Shown: positions 17,492-26,729, counted from the stretch's first letter. The stretch is DNA of 34,623 nt from Desulfuromonadaceae bacterium (GCA_012512925.1 JAAZDE010000060.1:1-34623); one strand, 5' to 3'. Numbers and translations: made by a program. The notes: generated by a model not told the origin, from the sequence alone.

Positions 17492-17512
17492 CTTCCCGCG
17501 CCAAAATCCCGT

Positions 17513-17968
17513 TTACTGTTTCTGCAGCAGATCCTTGAGCTCGGTCATGAATTCCCCGAGATCCTTGAATTCGCGATAGACCGAAGCGAAACGCACATAA
17601 GCCACCTGATCGATATCGTGAAGGGCATGCATCACCGCCTCACCGATGCGACTCGAATCGATTTCCTTCTCTCCCCCCTCCATGAAGGAAACCTCGAGCT
17701 GATCGACAATTTTTTCGATGGTGGCGATGGGAACCGGCCGCTTCTCGCAGGCCCGGAGAATCCCGGCGATGATTTTCTGCCGATCGAACAGTTCGCGCCG
17801 GCCATCCTTCTTGATCACCAGGGGCAAGGTCTCCTCGACCCGTTCATAGGTGGTAAAACGCCGCTGACAGGAGATGCATTCCCGTCGCCGACGAATGGTG
17901 TCCCCCTCCTTGCCGAGCCGCGAGTCGATGACCTTGGTGTCCTGGAATGTGCAGAAAGGGCACTTCAC
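17513..17968 (-). CDS. nrdR: Transcriptional repressor NrdR
   Basis: NrdR represses ribonucleotide reductase genes when ATP/dATP levels signal ample dNTPs. The 151-residue protein starts with a zinc ribbon (Cys3, Cys6, Cys31, Cys34: [11 protein letters not shown] and [18 protein letters not shown]) and continues with an ATP-cone domain (about 48-138; [19 protein letters not shown]). The start is GTG at 17968, chosen because AGGAGG lies about 10 bases upstream and the zinc ribbon begins at once; the frame is open further upstream but that stretch is not family-like. The GTG overlaps the comEB stop as GTGA. Length is exactly typical. Confidence 0.96.
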   Translation of the reverse strand: MKCPFCTFQDTKVIDSRLGKEGDTIRRRRECISCQRRFTTYERVEETLPLVIKKDGRRELFDRQKIIAGILRACEKRPVPIATIEKIVDQLEVSFMEGGEKEIDSSRIGEAVMHALHDIDQVAYVRFASVYREFKDLGEFMTELKDLLQKQ

Positions 17969-18444
17969 CGTTTTGGTTCCTCCTGACGAAGCGAGCCCAG
18001 GGACGAGGATGGGACAAAATCGAGGCCCGCTTCCCGAAGCAGCTGCAGGGAGAGGTCGTCGGGGTAGCCGTCGCGATAGACGATGCGCTCGATGCCGGCG
18101 TTGATGAGCATCTTGGCGCAGATGACGCAGGGTGCGGTGGTGCAGTAGAGAGTGGCGCCGTCGATGTTGACCCCATGCTTGGCGGCCTGGATGATGGCGT
18201 TCTGTTCGGCGTGAAGCCCCCGGCACAACTCATGGCGTTCGCCGGAGGGAATCCGCAATTCCTCCCGCAGGCAGCCGATCTCGAGACAATGGCTGATTCC
18301 CGAGGGAGCGCCGTTGTAGCCGGTGGCCAGCAGGTGTTTGTCCTTGACCAGAACGGCCCCCACCTGGCGACGCAGGCACGTGGACCGTTTCGCCACCAGT
18401 TGGGCGATCTCCATGAAATACTCTGCCCAGGAGGGGCGTTTCAT
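17965..18444 (-). CDS. comEB: dCMP deaminase / ComEB family cytidine deaminase-like protein
   Basis: This enzyme deaminates dCMP to dUMP, feeding thymidylate synthesis. The 159-residue protein has the zinc deaminase motifs HAE (78-80, Glu80 being the proton shuttle) and PCVICA (Cys106 and Cys109). A further region, [12 protein letters not shown] through HELCRG, is typical of dCMP deaminases and probably holds a second zinc. The start is ATG 18444, which overlaps the glyA stop as ATGA; the frame is open to 18483 but those residues are encoded within glyA. Location next to glyA (5,10-methylene-THF) and nrdR fits a dTMP/dNTP role. The comEB name is by homology only and implies no competence function. 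Confidence 0.93.
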   Translation of the reverse strand: MKRPSWAEYFMEIAQLVAKRSTCLRRQVGAVLVKDKHLLATGYNGAPSGISHCLEIGCLREELRIPSGERHELCRGLHAEQNAIIQAAKHGVNIDGATLYCTTAPCVICAKMLINAGIERIVYRDGYPDDLSLQLLREAGLDFVPSSSLGSLRQEEPKR

Positions 18445-19694
18445 GGCTGCAAGTGGTGGGCGTAAAGGGGATAGCGCCGGCACAGTTCCCTGACCTCCTG
18501 ACGAATGACCTGCAGTTTCGCGTCATCGTCGATACTTTTCAGCGCCCGGTCGATCCACGAGGCCACCTGGGCCATATCCTTTTCCTGAAGCCCCCGGGTG
18601 GTGGTGGCCGGCGTGCCGATGCGAAAACCGCTGGTGACAAAGGGGGAACGGGTGTCGAAGGGAACGGCGTTCTTGTTGACCGTGATTCCGGCTTTTTCCA
18701 GGGTGGCTTCGGCCGCTTTGCCGGTGATCTCGGTACCGGAGAGATCGACCAGCATCAGATGGTTGTCGGTTCCTCCCGAGACCAGATTGAAACCGTGGGC
18801 CAAAAGACCATCGGCCAGGGCCTTGGCGTTTTTGACCACCTGCCGGGCATAATCCCTGAACGAAGGCTCGAGGGCTTCCCTGAAGGCCACCGCCTTGGCG
18901 GCGATGACATGCATCAGCGGTCCCCCCTGGATGCCGGGGAAGATGTTGCTGTTGATCGCCTTGGCGAATTCCTCGCGCATCAGGATCATGCCGCCGCGGG
19001 GGCCGCGCAGGGTCTTGTGGGTGGTGGTGGTGACAAACTCGGAATGGGGAACCGGGTTGGGATGCTCCCCGGCGGCGACCAGGCCGGCGATATGGGCCAT
19101 ATCGACCATCACCTTCGCCCCCACGTCATCGGCGATCTCCCGGAAAGCCTTGAAATCGATGGTCCGCGGATAGGCGCTGGCCCCCACCACGATCAGTTTG
19201 GGACGATGTTCCTCAGCCAGCCGGCGCACCTCGTCGTAATCGATATAACCGGTCTCCCTTTTGACGCCGTAAGGAACGATTTTGAACAGCTTGCCGGAGA
19301 AGTTGACCGGGGAGCCATGGGTGAGATGGCCGCCGTGGGCGAGATTCATGCCGAGGATGGTGTCGCCGGGGGCGCAGGCCGCGAAATAGACCGCCATGTT
19401 GGCCTGGGAACCGGAATGGGGCTGGACGTTGGCGGCGTCGGCGCCGAACAGCCGTCTGGCCCGCTCGATGGCCAACCGCTCCGCCACGTCGACGAATTCG
19501 CAGCCGCCGTAATAGCGCTTGCCGGGGTATCCTTCGGCGTACTTGTTGGTCATGATCGAACCCTGGGCCTCAAGAACGCAGTCACTGACGAAGTTTTCCG
19601 AGGCGATGAATTCCAGGCTGTATTCCTGCCGTTCGGTTTCCCGCCGCAGAGCAGCGGCAATCTCCGGATCAAAACGGTTCAGCATCTCAAACAT
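18441..19694 (-). CDS. glyA: Serine hydroxymethyltransferase
   Basis: GlyA converts serine and tetrahydrofolate to glycine and 5,10-methylene-THF, the main one-carbon source for dTMP, purines and methionine. The 417-residue PLP enzyme is of standard length. Visible motifs are [15 protein letters not shown] (26-40), [27 protein letters not shown], and the PLP-lysine site [15 protein letters not shown] with Lys227. The ATG at 19694 has GGGAGG about 11 bases upstream. An intrinsic terminator lies between rpiB and glyA, so glyA may begin a separate transcript or depend on read-through. It overlaps comEB by 4 bases. Confidence 0.97.
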   Translation of the reverse strand: MFEMLNRFDPEIAAALRRETERQEYSLEFIASENFVSDCVLEAQGSIMTNKYAEGYPGKRYYGGCEFVDVAERLAIERARRLFGADAANVQPHSGSQANMAVYFAACAPGDTILGMNLAHGGHLTHGSPVNFSGKLFKIVPYGVKRETGYIDYDEVRRLAEEHRPKLIVVGASAYPRTIDFKAFREIADDVGAKVMVDMAHIAGLVAAGEHPNPVPHSEFVTTTTHKTLRGPRGGMILMREEFAKAINSNIFPGIQGGPLMHVIAAKAVAFREALEPSFRDYARQVVKNAKALADGLLAHGFNLVSGGTDNHLMLVDLSGTEITGKAAEATLEKAGITVNKNAVPFDTRSPFVTSGFRIGTPATTTRGLQEKDMAQVASWIDRALKSIDDDAKLQVIRQEVRELCRRYPLYAHHLQP

Positions 19695-19737
19695 ATCTGC
19701 AACAACCTCCCCTTCCGATAAACATTCGAAAAAGTAA

Positions 19738-19758
19738 AAAGCAGGCCGAGCCTGCTTT
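19738..19758 (-). terminator. Intrinsic terminator after rpiB
   Basis: Minus-strand AAAGCAGG-CTCGG-CCTGCTTT forms an 8-bp stem with a 5-base loop, followed by TTACTTTTTC. It lies 22 bases beyond the rpiB stop and 44 bases before glyA, dividing the long minus-strand run. Confidence 0.75.
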
Positions 19759-19779
19759 ATCCTGTCCCCTTGCCGACCC

Positions 19780-20229
19780 TCACCCTTGGCCGAGTTCCTT
19801 TTCGATCAGGGCGATCTTGTCAAGTCGCTTCTGATGGCGCCCCTCTTCAAAAACGGCATCGAACCAGATGCCAACCAACCGGCAGCCCATCTCAGGAGAA
19901 AGTACCCGGCCGCCAAGGACGATGATATTGGCGTCGTTGTGCTCCTTGGCCATGCGCGCCGTGAATTCGTCATGAACCAGGGCGGCGCGGACACCGGGAA
20001 ATTTGTTGGCCACGATCGACATGCCGATGCCGGTGCCGCAGATCAGGATCCCCTGGGTCATCTCCCCTCGGGACACCGTCCCGGCCACCAGGGCGCCGAA
20101 ATCGGGGTAGTCGACCGAATCGTCGTTGAAGACACCGAAATCGTGAAAGGCGATTCCCCGCCCATCAAGGCATCGTTTGACCGCTTCTTTCAATTCGATG
20201 CCGCCGTGGTCCGAAGCAATGGCGATCAT
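19780..20229 (-). CDS. rpiB: Ribose 5-phosphate isomerase B
   Basis: RpiB interconverts ribose 5-phosphate and ribulose 5-phosphate, feeding the pentose phosphate pathway and also the RibB substrate used downstream. The 149-residue protein has the RpiB/LacAB fold signature: [17 protein letters not shown] with Asp8 and His9, [20 protein letters not shown] with catalytic Cys64, and [15 protein letters not shown] with His97. The start is ATG 20229, 4 bases past the fabF stop; the open frame to 20262 adds residues unlike the family. Only a weak ribosome site (AAGGTG) is present, suggesting coupling to fabF. LacA/LacB relatives are excluded by context. Confidence 0.95.
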   Translation of the reverse strand: MIAIASDHGGIELKEAVKRCLDGRGIAFHDFGVFNDDSVDYPDFGALVAGTVSRGEMTQGILICGTGIGMSIVANKFPGVRAALVHDEFTARMAKEHNDANIIVLGGRVLSPEMGCRLVGIWFDAVFEEGRHQKRLDKIALIEKELGQG

Positions 20230-20233
20230 GCCG

Positions 20234-21466
20234 TCACACCTTGCGGAAAAGAAGGGTGGCATTGGTCCCGCCGAAGCCGAAGGAATTGGACATGGCGATC
20301 TTTATTTCCGCCTGACGGGGTTCATTGGGAACGAAGTCCAGATCGCATTCGGGGTCGGGTTCCTCATAATTGATGGTCGGAGGAGCGACCCCCCGGTCCA
20401 TGGCCAGCACCGTGTAAACCGCTTCGATGGCGCCCGCCGCGCCGAGGGCGTGACCGGTGTTCCCTTTGGTGGAACTGACCATCACCTGGCGGGCATGATC
20501 TCCGAAAACCGTTTTGATGGCCATGGTTTCGTTGAGATCGTTGAGCGGGGTGGAGGTGCCATGGGCATTGATGTAATCCACCTCTTCGGGGTTGACTCCG
20601 GCTCCCTTGAGGGCCATGCGGATGCACCTCGAGGCCCCTTCGCCGCCGGGGGACGGATGGGTCAGGTGGTAGGCGTCGCCGGTGAGGCCGTAGCCACAGA
20701 TTTCGGCGTAGATCTTCGCTCCCCTCTTGCGGGCCGCTTCATACTCTTCGAGGATGACGATGCCGGCGCCTTCCGCGAGAATGAAACCGTCGCGATTCTT
20801 TTCAAAGGGACGGCTCGCTCTTTTCGGATCGTCATTGCGGGTGGAAAGGGCCTTCATCACGCTGAAACCGCCGATGCCCAGAATCGTCACCGTCGACTCG
20901 GTACCCCCGGCGATCATGGCGTCGGCATCTCCCCGCTGAATGATCCGGTAGGCATCCCCTATGCTGTGGGTGCCGGTGGCGCAGGCGCTGCAGACCGAAA
21001 GGTTGGGACCCTTGGCGCCGCATCTCATGGAAATCTGCCCCGGCGCCAGATTGATGATCAGCATGGGAATGAAAAAGGGAGAAATCTTCTTATACCCTCC
21101 TTCCAGGCAGGCCGAATGGCATCTCTCCAGGGTGGGGAGTCCTCCCAGCCCGGCCCCGACCAGAACCCCGACCCGGTCGGCGTTGGATTCGTTGATTTCA
21201 AAGCCGGAATCCTTGAGAGCCATGTCGGCGGCGGCAACGGCATACTGGATGAACAGGTCGTTCTTGCGAAGATCCTTCTTTTCCATGTACTGTTCGCCGT
21301 CGAAATCCTTGACCTCCCCGGCAATCTGGGAGGGGAGACTCGAGGCGTCGAAGCGGGTGACGAGGTCGATACCTGACTCCCCGGACATCAAGGCATTCCA
21401 GTTCTTTTCCACCCCGGTTCCCGTGGCGGAGATCACCCCCACTCCAGTGACGACCACTCGGCGCAT
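20234..21466 (-). CDS. fabF: 3-oxoacyl-[acyl-carrier-protein] synthase II
   Basis: FabF condenses malonyl-ACP with acyl-ACP to elongate fatty acids. The 410-residue thiolase-fold enzyme carries the Cys-His-His triad: Cys162 in SVCSACATGTHSIG, His302 in INAHGTSTPLND, and His339 in GNTGHALGAAGAIEA. It starts MRRVVVTGVGVISATGTG, typical of KAS II, and ends NSFGFGGTNATLLF. Length is normal. The ribosome site is weak and the 127-base gap after acpP holds two hairpins, so its expression relative to acpP may be tuned there. Context (fabH, fabD, fabG, acpP) confirms the role. Confidence 0.97.
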   Translation of the reverse strand: MRRVVVTGVGVISATGTGVEKNWNALMSGESGIDLVTRFDASSLPSQIAGEVKDFDGEQYMEKKDLRKNDLFIQYAVAAADMALKDSGFEINESNADRVGVLVGAGLGGLPTLERCHSACLEGGYKKISPFFIPMLIINLAPGQISMRCGAKGPNLSVCSACATGTHSIGDAYRIIQRGDADAMIAGGTESTVTILGIGGFSVMKALSTRNDDPKRASRPFEKNRDGFILAEGAGIVILEEYEAARKRGAKIYAEICGYGLTGDAYHLTHPSPGGEGASRCIRMALKGAGVNPEEVDYINAHGTSTPLNDLNETMAIKTVFGDHARQVMVSSTKGNTGHALGAAGAIEAVYTVLAMDRGVAPPTINYEEPDPECDLDFVPNEPRQAEIKIAMSNSFGFGGTNATLLFRKV

Positions 21467-21517
21467 GCTGTCTCGTCTCTCTTTCTGGTTGTTTCAACGG
21501 CAAAAAAGGAACGTCGA

Positions 21518-21549
21518 GCCCCAGATCTCCCACAAAAGGAGTCTGGGGC
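21518..21549 (-). terminator. Long hairpin before fabF (possible attenuator)
   Basis: A 12-bp stem (21518-21530 pairing with 21538-21549, one bulged T at 21526) encloses a 7-base loop. On the minus strand a TTCCTTTTTT tract follows about 6 bases later. The U-tract offset makes it a doubtful full terminator; partial termination or RNA processing between acpP and fabF is plausible. Confidence 0.5.
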
Positions 21550-21565
21550 CCAGGCTTCATATAAA

Positions 21566-21582
21566 GGGAGGCTTGTCCTCCC
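21566..21582 (-). terminator. Short GC hairpin after acpP
   Basis: GGGAGG (6 bp) pairs with CCTCCC around a 5-base loop, 11 bases beyond the acpP stop, followed on the minus strand by TTTATAT. It is a weak terminator or 3'-end stabilising structure for an abundant acpP message. Confidence 0.45.
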
Positions 21583-21593
21583 CTCTGTTCTTC

Positions 21594-21827
21594 TCAGGTA
21601 TGCTCGTTGATGTAGTCGATAGCGTCCTGAACGGTCCTGACCTTTTCGGCGTCCTCGTCGGAAATTTCGATGTCGAACTCTTCCTCAAGGGCCATGACCA
21701 GTTCCACCGTATCGAGGGAATCGGCGCCGAGATCATCCATGAAGGATGCTTCCTCGGTCACCTGATCTTCATCCACGCCGAGCTGTTCCGCAACAAGCTG
21801 TTTCACTCTTTCGGCAATCGAAGCCAT
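21594..21827 (-). CDS. acpP: Acyl carrier protein
   Basis: ACP carries growing acyl chains on a 4'-phosphopantetheine arm for fatty-acid, phospholipid and lipid A synthesis. The 77-residue acidic protein has the modification motif [15 protein letters not shown] with Ser37, and family flanks [18 protein letters not shown] and [15 protein letters not shown]. The start is ATG 21827 because GGAGG lies 8 bases upstream, one of the stronger ribosome sites in this run; the frame is open to 21875 but that part is not ACP-like. It lies between fabG and fabF, the usual position. High expression is expected from the family and fits the strong ribosome site. Confidence 0.97.
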   Translation of the reverse strand: MASIAERVKQLVAEQLGVDEDQVTEEASFMDDLGADSLDTVELVMALEEEFDIEISDEDAEKVRTVQDAIDYINEHT

Positions 21828-21871
21828 TTCAAAAACCTCCTTTTTTTGTAAAAATCGTGATTTGTTGGCAA

Positions 21872-22609
21872 TCACATATACATTCCGCCGTTCACCGCCA
21901 GAACCTGGCCGGTAATGTAACCTGATTTTTCCCCTGCCAGGAAGATCACGGCATGGGTCACATCCTCCACCTGCCCCAGGGTTCCCAGGGGAATCTGGGC
22001 GGCGAGCTCCTCACGGGTCTTTTCCGGGAGAGCCCGGGTCATGTCGGTCTCAATGAAACCGGGGGCCACGGCATTGACCGTCACCTGGCGTCGCGCCAGT
22101 TCCCGGGCATTGGAATAGGTCAACCCGATCAAACCCGCCTTGCTGGCGCAATAGTTGGCCTGGCCGACATTCCCCATCTGCCCCACCACGGAAGAGATGT
22201 TGATAATCCTCCCGTAACGTTTTTTCGACATGATGCGGGCCGCTTCCTGCGTACAGAGGAAAGCGCTCTTGAGATTGACGGCCAGAACGGCGTCCCAGTC
22301 CTGCTCCTTCATCCGGATCAGCAATGCGTCGCGGGTGATGCCGGCATTATTGACAAGAATATCGAGCGAACCGAATTTCTCAATCACCGCATGAAAAACA
22401 GTCTTGACCTGAGCGGAATCGGCCACGTCGGCCTGGAGGGCCAAAGCCTCTCCCCCCTGTTCCACAATGGCTGCAGCGCAGTTCTCGGCGCAGTTGCGAT
22501 CGATATCGACGATCACCACCTTGGCACCCTGACGGGCCAATTCTCCGGCGATTTCGGCCCCGATCCCCTTGCCGGCCCCGGTAACCAATGCAACTTTGCC
22601 CTTTGGCAT
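21872..22609 (-). CDS. fabG: 3-oxoacyl-[acyl-carrier-protein] reductase
   Basis: FabG reduces 3-oxoacyl-ACP with NADPH in the elongation cycle. The 245-residue short-chain dehydrogenase has the cofactor site [11 protein letters not shown] (10-20), NNAG (87-90), and the catalytic Ser140 ([10 protein letters not shown]), Tyr153 and Lys157 (YCASK). The end, [16 protein letters not shown], is typical. The ATG at 22609 has GGGAGGG a few bases upstream. SDR paralogues are common, but position between fabD and acpP supports the housekeeping FabG. Confidence 0.96.
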   Translation of the reverse strand: MPKGKVALVTGAGKGIGAEIAGELARQGAKVVIVDIDRNCAENCAAAIVEQGGEALALQADVADSAQVKTVFHAVIEKFGSLDILVNNAGITRDALLIRMKEQDWDAVLAVNLKSAFLCTQEAARIMSKKRYGRIINISSVVGQMGNVGQANYCASKAGLIGLTYSNARELARRQVTVNAVAPGFIETDMTRALPEKTREELAAQIPLGTLGQVEDVTHAVIFLAGEKSGYITGQVLAVNGGMYM

Positions 22610-22658
22610 GATTCCCTCCCTGCTCCGCGCCTCCGTTGCCCAAAAAGAGGAGGCGCCG

Positions 22659-23579
22659 TTAGGCCGTCAGCGCTTTCAGCCCTTGTATGGTGTCCACCGC
22701 CTGGGCCGCCACGCCTCTATCGATTCTTTTGACCAGCCCGGCCAGAACCTTGCCCGGGCCAATCTCCACGAACCGCTCTGCCCCGACGGAGATCATCTTG
22801 CGCACCGAGGCATCCCACAACACCGGCCGGCTGACCTGTTCGATCAACAAATCCCGAACCCGTTCCGGATCCTGATTGACCTCCGCTTCCACGTTGCTGA
22901 CCAGCGGCACATGAAAAGGCCGGCAGGGGATTTCCTCGAGCACCGGCCGCAGCCGTTCCCCCGCGGACCTCATGAGCGCCGAATGGAAGGGCGCGCTGAC
23001 CGGCAACATCACCGCTTTTTTGCAACCGCGGGCCCGGCACAATTCCAGCGCCCGCTGAAGGGCTCCGCTCTGGCCGGCGATGACGATCTGACCAGGGGAA
23101 TTGTAGTTGGCCGGCGCCACGACCTCGCCCTGGGAAGCCTCCCGACAGATTTCCTCGAGGACAACACCGTCCATCCCCAGCACCGCGGCCATCCCCCCCG
23201 CGCCCACGGGAACAGCCTCCTGCATGAAGATCCCCCGGCTGCGAACGGCGCGCAAAGCATCGTCAAAGCGGAACACTCCGGCCGACACCAGGGCCGAATA
23301 CTCGCCGAGAGAATGACCGGCCACCAGGAACGGCCGCAGATCGGTCTCTTCCTCCACAACCCTCAATATGGCAATGGTTGCAGCCAGAATAGCCGGTTGG
23401 GTAAACTCGGTCAATAGAAGCCGTTCCTCGGGCCCCTCGAAACAGAGGCGGGAAAGGGAAAAACCCAAGGCATCGTCCGCTTCCTCGAAGATTCTGCGGG
23501 CGGCCGGGAAGCTTTCCGCGAACTCCCGCCCCATCCCGATCTCTTGAGAACCCTGGCCTGGAAAAATAAAAGCAATCAT
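22659..23579 (-). CDS. fabD: Malonyl-CoA:ACP transacylase
   Basis: FabD loads malonyl groups from CoA onto ACP. The 306-residue protein has FIFPGQGSQEIGMG near its start, the catalytic Ser90 in AGHSLGEYSAL, the substrate-carboxylate Arg115 in SRGIFMQEAVP, and His199 in PVSAPFHSALM. All are at the family's usual spacing. It starts 32 bases after the fabH stop and ends 49 bases before fabG. The ribosome site is weak. Confidence 0.96.
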   Translation of the reverse strand: MIAFIFPGQGSQEIGMGREFAESFPAARRIFEEADDALGFSLSRLCFEGPEERLLLTEFTQPAILAATIAILRVVEEETDLRPFLVAGHSLGEYSALVSAGVFRFDDALRAVRSRGIFMQEAVPVGAGGMAAVLGMDGVVLEEICREASQGEVVAPANYNSPGQIVIAGQSGALQRALELCRARGCKKAVMLPVSAPFHSALMRSAGERLRPVLEEIPCRPFHVPLVSNVEAEVNQDPERVRDLLIEQVSRPVLWDASVRKMISVGAERFVEIGPGKVLAGLVKRIDRGVAAQAVDTIQGLKALTA

Positions 23580-23611
23580 CGGACGCTCTTCAAACCTTTC
23601 GATGAATCCGG

Positions 23612-24592
23612 CTACCAGCGGATCAGCGCGGCTCCCCAGGTGAATCCGCCGCCGAAGGCGTTGAGCAGAATCAGATCCTGCGGCGCCAGCAACCCCCGCC
23701 GGTTGGCTTCGTCCAGGGCGATGGGGATGGAGGCCGAAGAGGTGTTGGCAACCCGGTCCACATTGACGAAAATCTTATCCGAAGGGAGGTCGAGGCGCTT
23801 GCCGATAGCATCGAGAATACGCTTGTTGGCCTGATGGGGGAATATCAGCTTCAGGTCGTCCTTGGTCAGGCCGTTGGCCGCCAAAGCTTCGAGGGCGACA
23901 TCCGACAGGGCTTTGACCGCCACCTTGAAGACCTCGTTGCCCTGCATCTTGACAAAACGCCGCCCCTGGTCCTCCACCTCCGGCAAAAAGGAAGGACTGG
24001 CGCTGCCGCTCAACTGGTAAAGAAGCTCCCAATAATTCCCGTCGGTATGCAGATGGGTGGACAGGATTCCCCCCTCCCCCTCCTCGCTGGACAGCACCAC
24101 CGCCCCGGCTCCGTCTCCGAACAGCACGCAGGTATTGCGGTCTTTCCAGTTGACGGTTCGGGTCATGATCTCGGAGCCAATCACCAGGGAACGCTTGACA
24201 GTCCCGATTCTGTGGTAGTTGACGGCGTTGGCAAGGGCGAAAATGAAACCGCTGCAGGCGGCACTGACATCAAAGGCGACAGCCCGGCGGGCGCCCAGAT
24301 TCTTCTGCACCATACATGCGGCGGAGGGAAAAGTGAATTCGCCGGTGATGGTTCCGACGATGATCAGATCGATTTCCTCCGCTGCCACACCGGCCATTTC
24401 GAGAGCCTTGCGAGCGGCTTCCGTGGCCAGGTCCGAGGCATTTTGACATTCCGCGGCGATATGGCGCTCACGGATTCCGGTTCGGGAAACGATCCATTCA
24501 TCGGAGGTGTCGAGAAACTTCTCCAGATCGAAATTGGTAGCCACTTTCTCGGGTATATAGGATCCGGTTCCGGCAATTTTCGCCCTGATCAC
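23612..24592 (-). CDS. fabH: 3-oxoacyl-[acyl-carrier-protein] synthase III
   Basis: FabH condenses acetyl-CoA (or branched starters) with malonyl-ACP to start fatty-acid synthesis. The 326-residue thiolase-fold protein has catalytic Cys113 in FDVSAACSGFIFAL, the His of IFPHQANKRI, and the Asn of DRVANTSSASIP. The start is GTG at 24592 (product begins MIRAKIAGTGSYIPEKV), chosen because AGGAGG is just upstream and this is the family N terminus. The frame runs open to 24718, but that stretch overlaps plsX and is not FabH-like. plsX ends 13 bases upstream. Starter-unit preference cannot be read from sequence alone. Confidence 0.96.
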   Translation of the reverse strand: MIRAKIAGTGSYIPEKVATNFDLEKFLDTSDEWIVSRTGIRERHIAAECQNASDLATEAARKALEMAGVAAEEIDLIIVGTITGEFTFPSAACMVQKNLGARRAVAFDVSAACSGFIFALANAVNYHRIGTVKRSLVIGSEIMTRTVNWKDRNTCVLFGDGAGAVVLSSEEGEGGILSTHLHTDGNYWELLYQLSGSASPSFLPEVEDQGRRFVKMQGNEVFKVAVKALSDVALEALAANGLTKDDLKLIFPHQANKRILDAIGKRLDLPSDKIFVNVDRVANTSSASIPIALDEANRRGLLAPQDLILLNAFGGGFTWGAALIRW

Positions 24593-24605
24593 GCCACCTC
24601 CTGGT

Positions 24606-25667
24606 TTATATACTGTCCTTGGATTTGGTGAATCTGCTGAAATCGAACTTCCATTCCCTCTTCGGCGGCAATTTCTCAATCTGTACCAGCAGCTTTTCAT
24701 TGACCTCTTTGGCCACATACTCCCGCGCCGTGAATATGGCGTTCATGATCGCTTTGGGAGACGAGCCGCCATGGCAGATCATGCCGATGCCGTCGATCCC
24801 CAGCAAGGGAGCGCCGCCAACCTCGGAATAGTCAACCTTTTTCTTGAAGGCGGCGAAGGCCGGCCGGGCCAGCAGATAACCGATCTTGCCCATCAGCCGG
24901 CTGCCGATCTCCTGCTGCAGCATGGAACTGACAAACTCAGCCAACCCTTCGGAAACCTTCAGCACCACATTGCCGACGAAACCATCGCAAACGACGACAT
25001 CGACAACGCCGGCGAAGATGTCCCGCCCCTCGACATAGCCCCGGTAGTCGAGCATCGATCCCTTGAGCAGGTGATGGGCCTCGCGGGTCAGATCGGTTCC
25101 TTTGGACTCTTCCGCGCCATTGGAGAGAAGCCCTACGGTAGGATGAGGTTTGCCCATCAGATAACGGGCGAAAACCTCCCCCATAAGGGCGAACTGGGCC
25201 AGATGGTGTGGTTTGCATTCGACATTGCCGCCCACATCGAGAATCAGGATCTTGCCCTTCTGACTGGGGAAGACGGTGGCGATGGCCGGACGATCGATTC
25301 CCTGTACCCGCTTGAGTATGAACATTCCGGCGGCCATGGTGGCGCCGGAATTACCGGCGCTGACGACGGCATGGGCCTGACCGCCCCTGACCAGTTCATA
25401 GGCCACCCGGATCGACGAGTCTTTCTTGCGCCGCACGGCATCGGAAGGATGGTCATGCATCCCCACCACTTCGGAGGTGTGGTGAATGGATATATCGAGC
25501 CCGTTGACGTCGTGTTTGCCCAACTCCTCGTTGAGCTTGGTCGAGTCGCCGACCAGGATGATGGGAACCCCCCATTTCCTGGCCGCCGCCACCGCTCCTT
25601 CCACTTCCACGGCCGGAGCGTTGTCCGAACCCATGCCGTCAACGGCAACGACGATTCGATCTTCCAA
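24606..25667 (-). CDS. plsX: Phosphate acyltransferase PlsX
   Basis: PlsX makes acyl-phosphate from acyl-ACP, the donor used by PlsY for phosphatidic acid synthesis; it is a peripheral membrane enzyme. The 353-residue product matches the family throughout: [20 protein letters not shown] at the start, [51 protein letters not shown] and [11 protein letters not shown]. The start is TTG at 25667 with AAGGA 7 bases upstream; no ATG fits the family N terminus. It lies 12 bases after rpmF, the well-known rpmF-plsX pairing linking translation and lipid synthesis. Confidence 0.96.
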   Translation of the reverse strand: MEDRIVVAVDGMGSDNAPAVEVEGAVAAARKWGVPIILVGDSTKLNEELGKHDVNGLDISIHHTSEVVGMHDHPSDAVRRKKDSSIRVAYELVRGGQAHAVVSAGNSGATMAAGMFILKRVQGIDRPAIATVFPSQKGKILILDVGGNVECKPHHLAQFALMGEVFARYLMGKPHPTVGLLSNGAEESKGTDLTREAHHLLKGSMLDYRGYVEGRDIFAGVVDVVVCDGFVGNVVLKVSEGLAEFVSSMLQQEIGSRLMGKIGYLLARPAFAAFKKKVDYSEVGGAPLLGIDGIGMICHGGSSPKAIMNAIFTAREYVAKEVNEKLLVQIEKLPPKREWKFDFSRFTKSKDSI

Positions 25668-25679
25668 GGAAATGTCCTT

Positions 25680-25862
25680 TTATTCCGATTTGTTTTCCAG
25701 GACTTCTTTCCCCTTGTAGCTGCCGCAGGCGGGACAGACCCGGTGGGGCAATTTGGGCTCTTTGCACTGGGGGCATACGGAAATGCCGGCGGTCGGCAAC
25801 CCGTCATGGGAACGTCTCATATCGCGTCTCGACTTGGATGTTTTCTTCTTGGGAACTGCCAT
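25680..25862 (-). CDS. rpmF: 50S ribosomal protein L32
   Basis: L32 is a small zinc-binding protein of the large ribosomal subunit. The 60-residue product begins [20 protein letters not shown], the family signature, and has two CxxC pairs (CPQC and CPAC, about residues 30-33 and 43-46), so it is the zinc-dependent form. ATG 25862 has AAGGAG about 11 bases upstream. A longer frame is open upstream to 26114, but it crosses yceD in another frame and is not real. Position between yceD and plsX is conserved in many bacteria. Confidence 0.97.
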   Translation of the reverse strand: MAVPKKKTSKSRRDMRRSHDGLPTAGISVCPQCKEPKLPHRVCPACGSYKGKEVLENKSE

Positions 25863-25966
25863 TGGTATGTCATCTCCTTGCGATTCGGCCGCTGCGGTCA
25901 AGCCGCCTTGTGGCCGTGGGGTTTTTCCGAACAGACTCCAGCGGCGGAGCATCCGCTGCTGGTTCA

Positions 25967-26554
25967 TCAACTTTCCTTGTTTTCCTGGTCCTCGATCCTC
26001 AAACCGGCCAGAGCAGCCCACTTGGGGTTGACGGCCGTCTCCGGGCAGCCGCAGGATTCCCGGTTGCGATCGGCGCCGCAGACGGGGCAAAGTCCCAGGC
26101 ACTCTTCCCGGCACAGGGGACGAACCGGCAACGCCATGAGCAACTGATCCTGAACGGCCTCACGGAGATCCAGCTCGTCACCGGCAAAGGGGATCAGGCT
26201 GACATCTTCCTCCGCAAGCTCCCGTTCTTCGGCCCCGGACTGATCCTCCTTGTCGACGGAAAAGCGGCTGAAGGCCAGTGTAAACTCGACCTTCAGGGGA
26301 AAAAGGAATTTTTCCAGACAACGACCGCATATCAATTCCGCCTGCGTCGCCGCCGTTCCTTCTCCGCAATAGATATCATCCGCCCGCCAGAGATCGATAT
26401 GAATCTCCACGGGGGAAACAAAAACCCCTTCCCCTCTCTCTTCCATCTCCGCCAGAACCGGAAAGGCGACGACAGATTCCTGAAAGGAAAACGACTTTTT
26501 CCCTTCACCCAGAATCTGAATGGGGATGAGCAGATCAGAAGGGGATTTTCGCAT
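25967..26554 (-). CDS. yceD: DUF177 / YceD family protein
   Basis: The YceD (DUF177) family is linked genetically and by position to rpmF and, in some bacteria and plastids, to 23S rRNA accumulation; its exact biochemistry is not settled. The 195-residue acidic product has paired cysteines: [10 protein letters not shown] (about 75-84) and, near the C terminus, [19 protein letters not shown] followed by CGC, the family's conserved metal-site-like region. ATG 26554 has no ribosome site, and a near-consensus promoter ends only about 10 bases upstream, so the mRNA may be leaderless. It heads the fab run, 104 bases before rpmF. Confidence 0.87.
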   Translation of the reverse strand: MRKSPSDLLIPIQILGEGKKSFSFQESVVAFPVLAEMEERGEGVFVSPVEIHIDLWRADDIYCGEGTAATQAELICGRCLEKFLFPLKVEFTLAFSRFSVDKEDQSGAEERELAEEDVSLIPFAGDELDLREAVQDQLLMALPVRPLCREECLGLCPVCGADRNRESCGCPETAVNPKWAALAGLRIEDQENKES

Positions 26555-26564
26555 AAAAGTGATT

Positions 26565-26592
26565 AGTATAGAAAGGCGTCTTCCCTTGTCAA
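26565..26592 (-). promoter_or_regulatory. Near-consensus sigma-70 promoter for yceD-rpmF-fab run
   Basis: Minus-strand TTGACA (26592-26587, perfect) and TATACT (26570-26565, 5 of 6) with a 16-base spacer. A start point 6-8 bases beyond the -10 falls at about 26557-26559, next to the yceD ATG at 26554. It is the best promoter match I see in the window. Confidence 0.7.
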
Positions 26593-26729
26593 GAAGAAAA
26601 GGCCCCCCCTGTGGGGTTACCCTTTGAATGGATTTTCGTTTATATTATTCCCGTTGAATTTGCAAGGAATAAATGACCCCCGAGCCGCGGGCAAAGTCTG
26701 CGGACGGACTTCCCCCATACGAGGAAAAG

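Noticed and set aside
17492-17512. FMN riboswitch upstream of the rib genes
   Set aside because: Only 21 bases separate nrdR and ribD, and the 123-base ribBA-ribH gap shows none of the conserved RFN element segments.
25680-26114. A 144-codon minus-strand frame ending at the rpmF stop
   Set aside because: Only its last 60 codons are real (L32); the upstream extension runs through yceD in another frame.
26601-26616. C-rich/G-rich run between yceD and mazG as a terminator
   Set aside because: CCCC-CCTGT-GGGG has a stem of only about 4 bp and no T tract in either direction; it lies between divergent promoters.
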